Source of the DNA: an uncultured Paracoccaceae bacterium
GTDB taxonomy: Bacteria > Pseudomonadota > Alphaproteobacteria > Rhodobacterales > Rhodobacteraceae
Assembly: GCA_947503775.1 (NCBI GenBank)
Contig: CANNFE010000002.1
Location: 248,001 to 312,000 of the forward strand
DNA: 64,000 nucleotides
Reading direction: 5' to 3'
Shown here piece by piece: positions 1-9,082 of this stretch (the stretch's first letter is position 1; the number at the start of each line of letters is the position of its first letter). The position numbers were made by a program, and so were the translations under genes. The notes below the pieces were generated by a model. The model ran no database searches. It saw only the letters and a program-made list of their open reading frames with translations, and was not told the origin of the DNA.

Positions 1-1
1 T

Positions 2-262
2 GCCGAAGCCAAACTGGGCAGCTGGAATTTCGGAGGCTTCTCGAACCCGGAAGTCGACAGGCTTCTGCCGCTGATCCAGTCCGAGATCGACGAGCCGACC
101 CGCCAGCAGATGCTGGACGAGGTGGCGGGCATCCTTCAGGAGCAAGTGGCCTATGTTCCGCTTTACGTTCAACCGCTGCTTTGGGGCGCCCGTGACGAGG
201 TCGATCTTACGCAACGCGCGGATGATTTCCTTGTTTTGAGATGGATCAGCATTGGCACCTAG
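2..262 (+). CDS. Peptide/nickel-type ABC transporter substrate-binding protein, C-terminal fragment
   Basis: The window opens inside this gene; 86 codons remain before the TAG at 260-262. The readable tail includes FSNPEVDRLL, TRQQMLDEVAGILQEQ and a YVPLYVQPLLWG segment, which resembles the last lobe of family-5 extracytoplasmic binding proteins (SBP_bac_5), where a 'P.Y......W' pattern near the C-terminus is common. Such proteins deliver oligopeptides, dipeptides or related solutes to a two-permease, two-ATPase importer. A matching importer lies on the same strand at 3821-7772, but two unrelated genes intervene. The assignment rests on only the last fifth of the protein. Confidence 0.7.
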   Translation, partial: AEAKLGSWNFGGFSNPEVDRLLPLIQSEIDEPTRQQMLDEVAGILQEQVAYVPLYVQPLLWGARDEVDLTQRADDFLVLRWISIGT

Positions 263-288
263 ATGCCGGTAAGGCCGATGTAAGCGCG

Positions 289-311
289 TGCCGGGGGAAC
301 CACCCCCGGCA
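289..311 (+). terminator. Strong hairpin after the binding-protein gene
   Basis: TGCCGGGGG (289-297) and CCCCCGGCA (303-311) form a perfect 9-bp stem around the loop AACCA, 26 bases after the binding-protein stop. It is followed by a pyrimidine-rich stretch (TCGTTTCTTTTCT) rather than a clean T run. It probably ends or attenuates the upstream transcript and separates it from the OmpA-family gene. Confidence 0.6.
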
Positions 312-365
312 AATAGTCGTTTCTTTTCTGAACGGTGGCAAACACCGACAAAGAAAGGAAGACCG

Positions 366-2282
366 ATGCGCAGCACGTCACTCAAATCGACCACGGCTCT
401 TCTGCTGACCCTAGGTTTTGCGTTGCCGACGCTTGGCCATGCGCAGGAAACGGCCCCGGATGCAGCGGATATCTGCCCCGAAGACATATCCGAGGCTGAT
501 TGTGCACTCCTTCTCGAAACAGAGGCAGAAACAGAAACCGAAGGAGAGGCCGAGCCCGAAACCGGCGACGAGGATGCCGAGACACTCGAGGAAGCCGAAC
601 CGGCCGAACCTGCGGGAGAAGCAGTTCCTGCGGACGGTGATACGGCCGCCGATGGGTCAGAGCCGGCCGAAGGTGACGCTCCGGCGGACGAGGGATCGGA
701 GGTGGTTGAACCTGCTCCTGCCGATCCGGCTCCGGTCGAAGAAACGACAGCCCCGTCTGAGCCAGCGGGTGGTGATACCGCAGCTGACCCCGAAGAGGTG
801 CTGACCGAAGAACAGCCCGCGCCGGATCCCGCTGTTCCCGCAGATCCCGAAGCGGTTGCCGAGGAGCCCGATCCGTCCATCGTGACCGAAGACACTGAGA
901 TCGTAACCCCGGACGCCGAGGAAACGCCCGCGCCCGAGGTGTCCACGACACCTGCCGAAGACGTTGCGACCGAAAAGCCCGCGCCCGAAGCGGAGACGGC
1001 GACAGAAGCCGAGACTACACCCGAGGCACCGGCAGAAACCGTCGAAGAGACACAAACCGATCCGGCCCCCGAAACCGAGACTGCGGACACCGATGTTGCC
1101 GAACCGACACCGGAAGATGCTCCGGCTGAGGCGGAGGCGAGCACTGAAGTCGAGGCCGCGCCGGAAACCGATGTCGCAGCCGAAGAACCCGAGGTCATTC
1201 AAGAGGATACCGAAGAGAGCACGGCCGCCGCGAACGAGACGCCCGAAGCTGAGGCGACAGCAGATGTCGAGGTGGACACGGCACTTGAGGATGGCGACGT
1301 CCAGACCGAGATCGTGACCGAAGAGACGACCCGCTCGAGCGATCAGGACTTCGAGACCTCTGCCAGCGGCAACGACGATGATGAGGACGGTCTCTCAAAT
1401 CTCGAGAAGTTCGCCCTTGGCGCCGCCGGTCTTGTCGTGCTGGACCAGATCATCGGCCAGAACGAACAGGTCGTATCTAATACCGGCGATCGCCTTGTCG
1501 TGCAGCGCAATGATGGCGAATATTATGTACTCAAGGACGACAACGCCCTGCTGCGCCAGCCCGGGGTCGAGGTGTCGACACGCACCTTCGACGATGGATC
1601 GACGCTTCAGCGGGTCAATCGCCAGGACGGATCGCAGGTTGTCACGATCCGCGCGGCCAACGGTCAGGTCCTTCGCCGCTCGCGTATCCTACCGGATGGC
1701 ACCGAGGTTCTGCTTTTCGATGATACCGCCGAGGCCGAACCGGTCGAGGTGACTGACCTGCCCGCTGCCGAAAACCGTAGCATCTCACTTGATACCGCGA
1801 CCGAAGAGGAGTTGCGCGCTGCCTTGTTCGCGCGCGAGGTCGAAGCCCTTGATCGGCGCTTCACGCTTCAGCAGGTCCGCCAGATCCGCGCCGTTCGCGA
1901 GCTGATGCCGGTGATCGAGCTTGATGCGGTGACATTCGATACCGGATCCGCCGCGATCCGGTCGACAGAGGTCGATGACCTTATCGCAATCGGTGATGCG
2001 ATGAATGCGGTGATCACTGAAAATCCCTATGAGGTCTTTCTGATCGAGGGGCATACGGATGCCGTCGGCTCGGCAACCTCAAATCTTGCGCTATCGGATC
2101 GCCGCGCCGAATCCGTGGCGTTGGCGCTGACGGAATACTTCGATGTCCCGCCGGAAAACATGATCGTGCAAGGCTATGGCGAGGCGAACCTGAAAATTCG
2201 CACGCAGGCTGCGGAGCGGGAGAACCGGCGCGCAACGGTCCGGCGGATCACACCGCTGCTTCGCACATCGCTGGCGGATTGA
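366..2282 (+). CDS. OmpA-family outer-membrane/peptidoglycan-associated protein with long acidic linker
   Basis: 638 residues. The ATG at 366 is preferred over in-frame codons further upstream because it follows AAGGAAG and starts a clear signal peptide (cleavage expected after GHA, residue 26). Residues about 30-325 are a low-complexity stretch dominated by Glu, Pro, Ala, Thr and Asp. A short NDDDEDGLSNLEKF motif and a hydrophobic patch (about 338-370) follow, then a Val/Asp/Arg-rich region. The C-terminal OmpA-like domain (about 510-630) has VTFDTGSAAI, EGHTDAVGS and LSDRRAESV, the usual peptidoglycan-binding signature. The probable role is tethering the outer envelope to peptidoglycan. The acidic linker is far longer than in typical OmpA/Pal proteins and may be calcium-binding or a periplasm-spanning spacer. 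Confidence 0.85.
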   Translation: MRSTSLKSTTALLLTLGFALPTLGHAQETAPDAADICPEDISEADCALLLETEAETETEGEAEPETGDEDAETLEEAEPAEPAGEAVPADGDTAADGSEPAEGDAPADEGSEVVEPAPADPAPVEETTAPSEPAGGDTAADPEEVLTEEQPAPDPAVPADPEAVAEEPDPSIVTEDTEIVTPDAEETPAPEVSTTPAEDVATEKPAPEAETATEAETTPEAPAETVEETQTDPAPETETADTDVAEPTPEDAPAEAEASTEVEAAPETDVAAEEPEVIQEDTEESTAAANETPEAEATADVEVDTALEDGDVQTEIVTEETTRSSDQDFETSASGNDDDEDGLSNLEKFALGAAGLVVLDQIIGQNEQVVSNTGDRLVVQRNDGEYYVLKDDNALLRQPGVEVSTRTFDDGSTLQRVNRQDGSQVVTIRAANGQVLRRSRILPDGTEVLLFDDTAEAEPVEVTDLPAAENRSISLDTATEEELRAALFAREVEALDRRFTLQQVRQIRAVRELMPVIELDAVTFDTGSAAIRSTEVDDLIAIGDAMNAVITENPYEVFLIEGHTDAVGSATSNLALSDRRAESVALALTEYFDVPPENMIVQGYGEANLKIRTQAAERENRRATVRRITPLLRTSLAD

Positions 2283-2288
2283 TCGCGC

Positions 2289-2317
2289 AATGGGCGGCCC
2301 TTGGCGGGTCGCCCATT
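2289..2317. terminator. Bidirectional terminator-like hairpin between convergent genes
   Basis: AATGGGCGGCCC (2289-2300) pairs with GGGTCGCCCATT (2306-2317) over 12 bp with one G-T pair and a 5-base loop. It sits 7 bases after the OmpA-family stop and 20 bases from the stop of the convergent hydrolase gene, so it can serve both transcripts. The T tract is weak in both directions. Confidence 0.6.
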
Positions 2318-2336
2318 CGTATTTCGCTCACACTGA

Positions 2337-3638
2337 TCAGTCCCCAGAGCGACGCCATTCGAACCGCAGACCCTTCGCGGTTCGGTTTGGAAAACCTCTC
2401 CAATAGGTATGATCGGCTGTCTGAGTGCCAGTTTCGTCCACATCCCAGATGCCCTCTTCGGCAACGGGGATAAGGTCGAGATAGCCCACCGCCTCCGCCT
2501 CACCGCGCAGATAGGCATCGAGCCAGACGGTGATGAAATGCTGCGCGATGTTGTTCATGCGCGTGGTGTCCCAGACGGCATCGGCATAATGCTCGAACGG
2601 CGCGAAGCCAAGCTCCTCGTCGAACGCATAACTGACCGCGGGGGCCGGATACGGGGCTGCGGCATTGTGATTGGCATGCTCGAATGTCAGCAGCGCCCGG
2701 TCGACACTCGTCATCTCCTCCCACATCAACCGCACGCCGTCCTCATAGCCCGAAACGTCGTCCTGCGATCCTGAGACCAGAAGCGTCGGCACGGCGACCC
2801 CGGCCAGTCCTTCGGCTGTCCAGACATCGCGGGCCCGCCCCCAAGGCGCAAAGGCGATGATCGTCTTGATCCGCGGATCGACAGGCCCATCGACCGCGCC
2901 GGCCCGATTGACCGACAGCAGCTTGTGCGGCGCACCGAACGACAGCCCAACCGCGGCGTCCGAGACCCCGCCCCCGGCTGCGATCACCGCGCCATAACCG
3001 CCCATGGAATATCCGACGATTGCAGTCCTCTCCGCATCGACCATCCCTTCGAGGAAGCCGATTTCGGAGTGCATCCGGGCCATCTCCTCGAGAACAAAGG
3101 CCTGATCGCCGGGCCGGTGGACAAGCGTCGAACCGAAGGCTCCCTGATCGCGGTAGGTGCTGTCCTGATGATCGATCGAGGCGACGACATATCCCTTGGA
3201 CGCGACATTCTCAGCGAGATGAGAGAGTAGGTATCGATTTCCCGGATAGCCGTGGCTGACGATGACCAAGGGGAAGGGTCCGTCCCCCGACGGTTCGGCA
3301 TCGCGCACGGCCTGACCTTGAAGGGTCACGACAGTTTTACCGTCTCTAAGGTAGGCCTCGAGCGCCCTCTCTCCATCCGCCCCTTCGACCGCGGGATACC
3401 AGACTTCGGTCACCAATCGCCTGTCGGTGCGGGGCAGCGGATCCGGCCGTGGCGCCTCGGGGTCTATCGCTGCGACATCCACCTGGTCGGGGCGGGTAAG
3501 CTCAAGAGTACGGACCCCGACGTCAAAGCTGCCATAGGCTGCATGTTCTGGCGCATCGGGCCGCTGCACATCGATCCGGGTTTGTGCATCGGCTGCGGTT
3601 GCCAGCGCCAAAGTCGCCAGCAGGGTTAATCGGGTCAT
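2337..3638 (-). CDS. Secreted alpha/beta hydrolase (PAF-acetylhydrolase/dienelactone-hydrolase-like)
   Basis: 433 residues. A signal peptide of about 18 residues ending ADA suggests export to the periplasm. The alpha/beta-hydrolase core shows VIVSHGYPGNR (oxyanion region), the nucleophile elbow GYSMGGYG, a VSGSQDD segment likely to carry the acid, and a late His in FEHANHNAAA. The N-terminal part resembles platelet-activating-factor acetylhydrolase-like and 'dienelactone hydrolase family' proteins. It should cleave an ester or lipid, but the substrate is unknown. The start follows AAGGATC. It lies on the opposite strand between an OmpA-family gene and an ABC permease gene, so no operon partner is evident. 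Confidence 0.8.
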   Translation of the reverse strand: MTRLTLLATLALATAADAQTRIDVQRPDAPEHAAYGSFDVGVRTLELTRPDQVDVAAIDPEAPRPDPLPRTDRRLVTEVWYPAVEGADGERALEAYLRDGKTVVTLQGQAVRDAEPSGDGPFPLVIVSHGYPGNRYLLSHLAENVASKGYVVASIDHQDSTYRDQGAFGSTLVHRPGDQAFVLEEMARMHSEIGFLEGMVDAERTAIVGYSMGGYGAVIAAGGGVSDAAVGLSFGAPHKLLSVNRAGAVDGPVDPRIKTIIAFAPWGRARDVWTAEGLAGVAVPTLLVSGSQDDVSGYEDGVRLMWEEMTSVDRALLTFEHANHNAAAPYPAPAVSYAFDEELGFAPFEHYADAVWDTTRMNNIAQHFITVWLDAYLRGEAEAVGYLDLIPVAEEGIWDVDETGTQTADHTYWRGFPNRTAKGLRFEWRRSGD

Positions 3639-3820
3639 TCTAAGATCCTTAGCTAGAAAGATGCCTCAACCATAAATCGAGGCGCTCAGGTTATGCACCA
3701 CGCTATGATGATGAAACGCGCTGCCATCAGAATAGGCTGCATCGGAATAGCAGCGTCCGAGCCTGGTTTCGTGAGAGCAGGATGCTTGACGCTCCCCCCA
3801 TCCCGCCGCACAACCGATGA

Positions 3821-4798
3821 ATGCTCGCCTATATCATTCGCCGTGTGTTCCAGTCGCTGCTCGTCCTGCTTGTCGTGGGCCTCGTTGCGTTCTCCTTGTT
3901 TCGCTATGTGGGCGATCCGATCGACAGCCTTCTGGGCCAGGAGCGGACGATCGCGGATATCGACCGGGTGCGCGAGAGCCTCGGGCTCAACGATCCTTTC
4001 GTCGTGCAGTACTACAATTTCCTCGCCAATGCGGTGCAGGGCGATTTCGGCATCTCCTACCGCCAGTCGCGACCGGTGGCCGAGATCATCGCCGAACGCG
4101 CCCCGGCCACGCTTGAACTGGCAGCGGTGTCGGCGCTTTTTGCGATCGGCCTGGGGATCGCGCTGGGCGTTTTCACTGCGATCAGGCGGCGTGGGATCGC
4201 GGCCAACGTTATCATGTCGGCCTCGCTGATCGGGGTCTCTCTGCCGACGTTCCTGATCGGGATCCTGCTAATCTATGTCTTCTCGGTCGAGCTGGATTGG
4301 CTTCCCTCGTTTGGACGGGGACAAGTCACGGATCTGGGCTGGTGGACAACGGGTCTGCTCACGGCATCGGGCCGCGAGGCCATCATCCTTCCGGCCATCA
4401 CGCTTGGCCTTTATCAGATGACGCTGATAATGCGTCTTGTCCGATCCGAAATGCTCGAAGTGCTCCGACAGGATTATATCCGGTTTGCACGGGCCCGGGG
4501 TCTGCGAGAGCGCGCTATCAACTTTCGCCACGCGCTAAAGAACACGCTTGTGCCCGTCATCACCGTGACCGGTCTTCAGCTTGGGGCGATCATCGCCTTT
4601 GCCATCATCACCGAGACGGTGTTCCAATGGCCCGGCGTCGGTCTTTTGTTCATCAACGCGATCCAGTTCGTCGATATCCCGGTGATGGCGGCTTATCTCA
4701 TGCTGATCTCGGTCATGTTCGTCGGCATCAATCTGATCGTTGATCTGCTTTACTTTGCCGTCGATCCGCGGCTCCGCATCGAAGGCCGCAATACATGA
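3821..4798 (+). CDS. Dipeptide/oligopeptide-type ABC transporter permease (DppB/OppB family)
   Basis: 325-residue inner-membrane permease. An N-terminal membrane helix (LAYIIRRVFQSLLVLL) is followed by the periplasmic segment typical of OppB/DppB (SLGLNDPFVVQYYNFL, GDFGISYRQSRPV), then several membrane helices. The cytoplasmic coupling loop ARARGLRERAINFRHALKN precedes FQWPGVGLLF. The gene ends overlapping the next permease (ATGA at 4795-4798), so the two are translationally coupled. It pairs with the next permease to form the channel. The solute is unknown; peptides, nickel and opine-like compounds are all carried by this family. The Shine-Dalgarno is weak. Confidence 0.9.
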   Translation: MLAYIIRRVFQSLLVLLVVGLVAFSLFRYVGDPIDSLLGQERTIADIDRVRESLGLNDPFVVQYYNFLANAVQGDFGISYRQSRPVAEIIAERAPATLELAAVSALFAIGLGIALGVFTAIRRRGIAANVIMSASLIGVSLPTFLIGILLIYVFSVELDWLPSFGRGQVTDLGWWTTGLLTASGREAIILPAITLGLYQMTLIMRLVRSEMLEVLRQDYIRFARARGLRERAINFRHALKNTLVPVITVTGLQLGAIIAFAIITETVFQWPGVGLLFINAIQFVDIPVMAAYLMLISVMFVGINLIVDLLYFAVDPRLRIEGRNT

Positions 4799-5757
4799 CC
4801 GACAAGACCTCTGACTTGCCCCAGCCTGCCGCCGTTCAACGCCCGTCCCGCTTCAAGGAGCTTTGGGAGGCGGATCTCGTCTATAATCTGCGGCGTTCCC
4901 CCGTCGCGCTGGTCTCCTTGATCGTGACGCTGATCCTGATCCTCGCCGCAGTCCTTGCGCCACTGATCGCGCCGACCAATCCGTTCGATCCGGCTTCGCT
5001 GAACCTGATGAACGGTTTCTCGCCGCCAGGTGTGCCGAATGCGTTCACGGGCGAGACCTTCCTCATGGGGACAGACGATCAGGGGCGCGACGTCTTTTCG
5101 ACAATCCTTTACGGTATGCGTATCTCGCTTTTCGTCGGTGTCTCGGCGGTGATCTTTGCGATGGTTCTGGGGATCACGCTGGGTCTGATTGCAGGCTATG
5201 TCGGCGGCTGGATCGAGACGATCATCATGCGGATCGCCGATGTGCAACTGACTTTCCCCTCGATCCTTGTGGCGATGCTGATCACCGGTGTGGCCAAGGG
5301 GTTCACACCGCCAGCCTATCGCGATGAGGTCGCGATCTTCGTTCTGATCCTTGCCATTGGCCTGTCGGATTGGGTTCAATTTGCCCGTGTCGTCCGGGGA
5401 GCCACGCTGGTCGAGAAGAACAAGGAATACGTTCAGGCCGCCCGGCTCATCGGGCGTTCGGGCGGAGGGATCATGCTCCGCCATATCCTGCCCAACGTCC
5501 TGTCGCCGGTCCTCGTCATCGCCACGATATCGCTGGCCCTTGCCATCATTGCCGAAGCGACGCTCAGCTTTCTCGGTGTCGGCGCGCCACCGACGCAGCC
5601 CTCCCTTGGGACGTTGATCCGCATCGGCCAGGGTTTTCTCTTTTCCGGCGAATGGTGGATCCTGTTCTTTCCGGCGGTGACACTGCTCGGTCTTGCGCTT
5701 GCAGTGAACCTGTTGGGCGACTGGCTGCGCGATGCTCTAAATCCGAGGCTGAGATGA
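4795..5757 (+). CDS. Dipeptide/oligopeptide-type ABC transporter permease (DppC/OppC family)
   Basis: 320 residues with the N-terminal cytoplasmic extension and first helix typical of the C-type permease, then FLMGTDDQGRDVFSTILYGMR, the family hallmark. The EAA-type loop ARLIGRSGGGIMLRHILPN precedes EATLSFLGVG. It begins within the stop of the preceding permease and its own stop overlaps the ATG of the ATPase gene (5754-5757), so translation of the operon is tightly coupled. It is the second half of the transmembrane channel. Confidence 0.9.
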   Translation: MTDKTSDLPQPAAVQRPSRFKELWEADLVYNLRRSPVALVSLIVTLILILAAVLAPLIAPTNPFDPASLNLMNGFSPPGVPNAFTGETFLMGTDDQGRDVFSTILYGMRISLFVGVSAVIFAMVLGITLGLIAGYVGGWIETIIMRIADVQLTFPSILVAMLITGVAKGFTPPAYRDEVAIFVLILAIGLSDWVQFARVVRGATLVEKNKEYVQAARLIGRSGGGIMLRHILPNVLSPVLVIATISLALAIIAEATLSFLGVGAPPTQPSLGTLIRIGQGFLFSGEWWILFFPAVTLLGLALAVNLLGDWLRDALNPRLR

Positions 5758-6740
5758 CGACCCCTGTTCTGTCCGTTCGCAATCTGACCGTCGAAATTCC
5801 CACCCGCGCGGGTCTGCTGAAACCCGTCGACGGCATCTCCTACGACATCGCTGCCGGAGAGATCCTGGGCGTGGTCGGCGAATCCGGGGCAGGCAAGTCG
5901 ATGACGGGCAATGCCGTGATCGGACTGCTCGACCGGCCGGCACGGATTGCATCGGGCGAAATCCATGTGAACGGACGACGTATCGATAGGCTGTCCCGCA
6001 AGGAGTTGCGGCGAAGCAGGGGCAAGGAGATCGGGATGATCTTCCAGGATCCGCTGACCTCGCTCAATCCGCTTTTGACCATCGGCGACCAACTGACCGA
6101 GACGATCAGCGAACATCTCGATGTCTCTGATGGCGAGGCCAAGGCGCGTGCCATCCACGCGCTCGAGGAGGTTGGGATCCCTGCGGCGCGTGACCGGATC
6201 GATGCCTATCCGCACCAGTTCTCCGGCGGAATGCGCCAGCGCGTCGTGATCGCACTCGCCCTCTGCGCCGAGCCCTCGCTGGTGATCGCCGACGAGCCGA
6301 CGACGGCGCTTGATGTGTCTGTGCAGGCGCAGATCACGGCGCTTCTCAAACGGCTTTGCCGCGAGCGTGGGATGGCTGTCATGCTCGTCACCCACGACAT
6401 GGGCGTGATCGCTGAAACGGCCGACCGGGTTGCGGTGATGTATGCGGGCCGCCTGGCCGAGCTTGGTCCGGTGCGCGATGTCATCACTGCGCCGATGCAT
6501 CCCTATACGGACGGGTTGATGCAGGCGACGCCCGACGCGTCCGAAGGAGCCACCCGCCTGCGCCAGATCCCCGGCGCGATGCCCCGTTTGGGGAGCCTGC
6601 CGCCCGGCTGCGCCTTCAATCCACGCTGCCCCTATACTCAGGACAGATGCTGCCAGGATCCGCCCCCGACCAGGGATGTCACCGATGGGCGGGCTGCCTG
6701 CTGGTTTCCGTTGACCGAACACGCTGCGATCCCGGCCTGA
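5754..6740 (+). CDS. Peptide-type ABC transporter ATP-binding protein (OppD/DppD family)
   Basis: 328 residues. The ATG at 5754, overlapping the permease stop, is chosen because the conserved MTTPVLSVRNLTVEI start of the family follows directly. Walker A is GESGAGKS, the Q-loop is IGMIFQDPLTSLNP, the signature is FSGGMRQR, Walker B is LVIADEPTTALD, and the switch His lies in LVTHDMG. The C-terminus has the Cys-containing oligopeptide-transporter extension (CAFNPRCPY), which in some relatives binds an Fe-S cluster. It should heterodimerise with the product of the next gene to power import. Confidence 0.92.
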   Translation: MTTPVLSVRNLTVEIPTRAGLLKPVDGISYDIAAGEILGVVGESGAGKSMTGNAVIGLLDRPARIASGEIHVNGRRIDRLSRKELRRSRGKEIGMIFQDPLTSLNPLLTIGDQLTETISEHLDVSDGEAKARAIHALEEVGIPAARDRIDAYPHQFSGGMRQRVVIALALCAEPSLVIADEPTTALDVSVQAQITALLKRLCRERGMAVMLVTHDMGVIAETADRVAVMYAGRLAELGPVRDVITAPMHPYTDGLMQATPDASEGATRLRQIPGAMPRLGSLPPGCAFNPRCPYTQDRCCQDPPPTRDVTDGRAACWFPLTEHAAIPA

Positions 6741-6788
6741 CCTGATGCCACATTCCCTTAGAAAAGATGCCGACAAGGTGCCCGCCCG

Positions 6789-7772
6789 ATGCCCCTAGAT
6801 CAAAACGCCGATCCTCTTGTCTCGATCCGCGGGCTCACGCGTATCTTCGATGTCTCCAAGCCTCTTCTGAACCGGATCGTCGAGCGTCTGCCCAAACGGC
6901 TTTTGACGGCAGTGTCGGATGTGTCCTTCGATGTTCCTGAACGCACCACCTATGCGTTGGTCGGCGAGTCCGGCTCCGGCAAATCCACGATCGGCAAGAT
7001 GGTCGTCGGCCTGCTCAACCCCTCGGAGGGAGAGGTCGAGATCGAAGGCATCAACCTTGCCTCCGAAACCGATCCGGACAAGATCGAACAGGTCCGATCC
7101 GACATTCAGATGATCTTTCAGGACCCCTATGCCTCGCTCAATCCCCGCTGGCGCGTGCGCGATATCATCACCGAGCCGGTTCGGATCAGAGGCGGCGAGA
7201 CGGATGGCCTGGCCGAGAAGCTGCTTGAACAGGTCGGCCTCTCTGCCGTGGATGCGATCAAGTTTCCGCACGAGTTCTCCGGCGGCCAGCGGCAGCGGAT
7301 CTGCGTCGCCCGGGCGCTCGCCTCCGAACCCAAGCTGATCGTGGCGGACGAACCCACATCGGCCCTTGATGTGTCGGTTCAGGCTCAGGTGCTCAACCTG
7401 ATGAGCGATCTCAAGGATGAGTTCGGCCTTACCTATATCCTCATTTCTCACGATCTTACCGTCGTGCGTCATATGGCTGACCGCATCGGTGTTCTCTATC
7501 TGGGACGTCTGGTCGAAGAAGCGTCGCCCGATGCGCTTTTTACCGATCCCAAGCATCCCTACACCCAGATGCTGATCGAAGCGGCCCCGCGCATGGACGG
7601 CTTTGGCCGTGAGATCGTCCCGCCCGAGGGTGAAATTCCTGATCCGATTTCACCTCCGCCGGGCTGCGCCTATCATCCTCGTTGCCCCATCGCGGTGGAG
7701 CGGTGCTCACAAGAGCGTCCCCAGCTAGAGTGGAAAGGGCAAAGCCGGGTCGCCTGTTTTCTGGCGGAGTGA
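6789..7772 (+). CDS. Peptide-type ABC transporter ATP-binding protein (OppF/DppF family)
   Basis: 327 residues. Walker A is GESGSGKS, the Q-loop is IQMIFQDPYASLNPRW, the signature is FSGGQRQR, and Walker B is LIVADEPTSALD, followed by ISHDLTVVRHM. The C-terminal extension contains CAYHPRCPI. The RLPKRLLTAVSDVSF segment between the start and Walker A is typical of the F subunit. It is the last gene of the importer operon, 48 bases after the D subunit. No terminator is evident before the pqi operon begins 84 bases later. Confidence 0.92.
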   Translation: MPLDQNADPLVSIRGLTRIFDVSKPLLNRIVERLPKRLLTAVSDVSFDVPERTTYALVGESGSGKSTIGKMVVGLLNPSEGEVEIEGINLASETDPDKIEQVRSDIQMIFQDPYASLNPRWRVRDIITEPVRIRGGETDGLAEKLLEQVGLSAVDAIKFPHEFSGGQRQRICVARALASEPKLIVADEPTSALDVSVQAQVLNLMSDLKDEFGLTYILISHDLTVVRHMADRIGVLYLGRLVEEASPDALFTDPKHPYTQMLIEAAPRMDGFGREIVPPEGEIPDPISPPPGCAYHPRCPIAVERCSQERPQLEWKGQSRVACFLAE

Positions 7773-7856
7773 AGGGGATCGCATATCCCTGACTGGCCCT
7801 GCGGCCGAAAAGCGGGCAATAGTGGGGGCAATCGTTCCTCATCGGCGGCCGGCCCC

Positions 7857-8468
7857 ATGATAGACACGACGGACCTTATCGCCTGCCCGACATGCGACGC
7901 CCTCTGGCGCGTCGCAGAACCCAAGGAGGGCGAGCGTGCCGTCTGCGGACGGTGCCATACGGTGCTGCGCGCCCCCAAGGAGGGAGAGGCGACCCGGATC
8001 ACCGCGCTGGCGCTGACGGTCGCGATCCTGCTGGTGGGCACGATGTTCCTGCCGTTTCTGCACATCTCGGTTCGGGGGTTTTCGAACGACAGCTCGATTG
8101 TCGATGCCGCGCTTGCGTTTTCCGAGGGCCTGACGACGCCGCTCGTCGTCGCCACCGTCGCTATGGTGCTTCTCATTCCGCTGAGCCGGGCGCTTCTTTT
8201 GCTGTATGTCGTCGCCCCGATTGCCCTGACCGGTCGCCCGCGCAGAGGAGCCGCAACCGCCTATCGCTGGTCTGAGGACCTCAAGCCGTGGTCCATGGCA
8301 GAGATCTTTATCCTCGGCTGCGCGGTGGCTTTGGTCAAAGTGACCACCTTGGCCACTGTCGTCTTCGGCTCTGCATTCTGGCTTTTCTCGATCCTCGTGA
8401 TCATCACCGTGTTTCAGGACGGCTTTCTGTCCCGCTGGTCGATATGGCAAACCCTAGAACAAAACTGA
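7857..8468 (+). CDS. pqiA: PqiA-family membrane protein, first half-size copy
   Basis: 203 residues, about half the length of E. coli PqiA, which contains two such modules in one chain. The N-terminus carries a zinc-ribbon-like CPTC...CGRC pair, followed by about four membrane helices. PqiA is the inner-membrane part of the PqiABC envelope lipid-transport system. Here the two modules are separate genes: the next starts inside the end of this one, overlapping by 25 bases in another frame. This arrangement is seen in other alphaproteobacteria. Confidence 0.85.
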   Translation: MIDTTDLIACPTCDALWRVAEPKEGERAVCGRCHTVLRAPKEGEATRITALALTVAILLVGTMFLPFLHISVRGFSNDSSIVDAALAFSEGLTTPLVVATVAMVLLIPLSRALLLLYVVAPIALTGRPRRGAATAYRWSEDLKPWSMAEIFILGCAVALVKVTTLATVVFGSAFWLFSILVIITVFQDGFLSRWSIWQTLEQN

Positions 8469-9082
8469 TCGCGATCACCGCAAAGGATGCCGGGCTGGTC
8501 GGCTGCACGCGGTGCACGGCCGTCTGGCCGCTTGAACAAACCAGGTGCGGGCGGTGTAAGGCCCCGCTGCAATCGCGGGACGAGCGCAGCCTCAGCAGAG
8601 TCTGGGCATGGTGGTGGGCCGGTCTGCTTTTCTATATTCCGGCCAACATCTATCCGATGCTGATCACCCGAACGCTTCTGCAAGAACAGGAGAGCACGAT
8701 CATCGGCGGGGCGATCGATATCGCATTGCACGGCGATATCGCCGTCGCGGCGATCATCATCATTGCCAGCGTGGTCATTCCTCTCGCGAAATTCGTCGCG
8801 ATCGCCTTTCTGGCGATAAGCTCGCGCCGTGGAACGAGGGTTCCGGGCCAGCAGCGCCATCTGCTTTACGAAGCGGTAGAGTTTATTGGCCGATGGTCCA
8901 TGATTGACGTCTTCGTTGTTGCGATCACCTCTGCGCTTGTGCAACTCAATGTTGTCGCTTCGGTCACGCCGGGGCCAGCGGCAATTGCTTTTGCTTTATC
9001 GGTTATCTTTACCATGCTATCGGCACAAAGCTTTGACAGTCGCATGATCTGGGATCAGATCGAAGGAGATGAGCGCGCGTGA
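8444..9082 (+). CDS. pqiA: PqiA-family membrane protein, second half-size copy
   Basis: 212 residues. The ATG at 8444 is taken because the zinc-ribbon CTRC...CGRC motif and the PqiA module begin just after it; reading further upstream in this frame only traverses the preceding gene. Membrane helices include LLFYIPANIYPML, a typical PqiA signature, then VVIPLAKFVAIAFL and FIGRWSMIDVFVVAI. Its stop overlaps the GTG of the MCE gene (GTGA at 9079-9082). Together with the first module it should rebuild a full PqiA channel in the inner membrane. Confidence 0.85.
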   Translation: MANPRTKLIAITAKDAGLVGCTRCTAVWPLEQTRCGRCKAPLQSRDERSLSRVWAWWWAGLLFYIPANIYPMLITRTLLQEQESTIIGGAIDIALHGDIAVAAIIIIASVVIPLAKFVAIAFLAISSRRGTRVPGQQRHLLYEAVEFIGRWSMIDVFVVAITSALVQLNVVASVTPGPAAIAFALSVIFTMLSAQSFDSRMIWDQIEGDERA

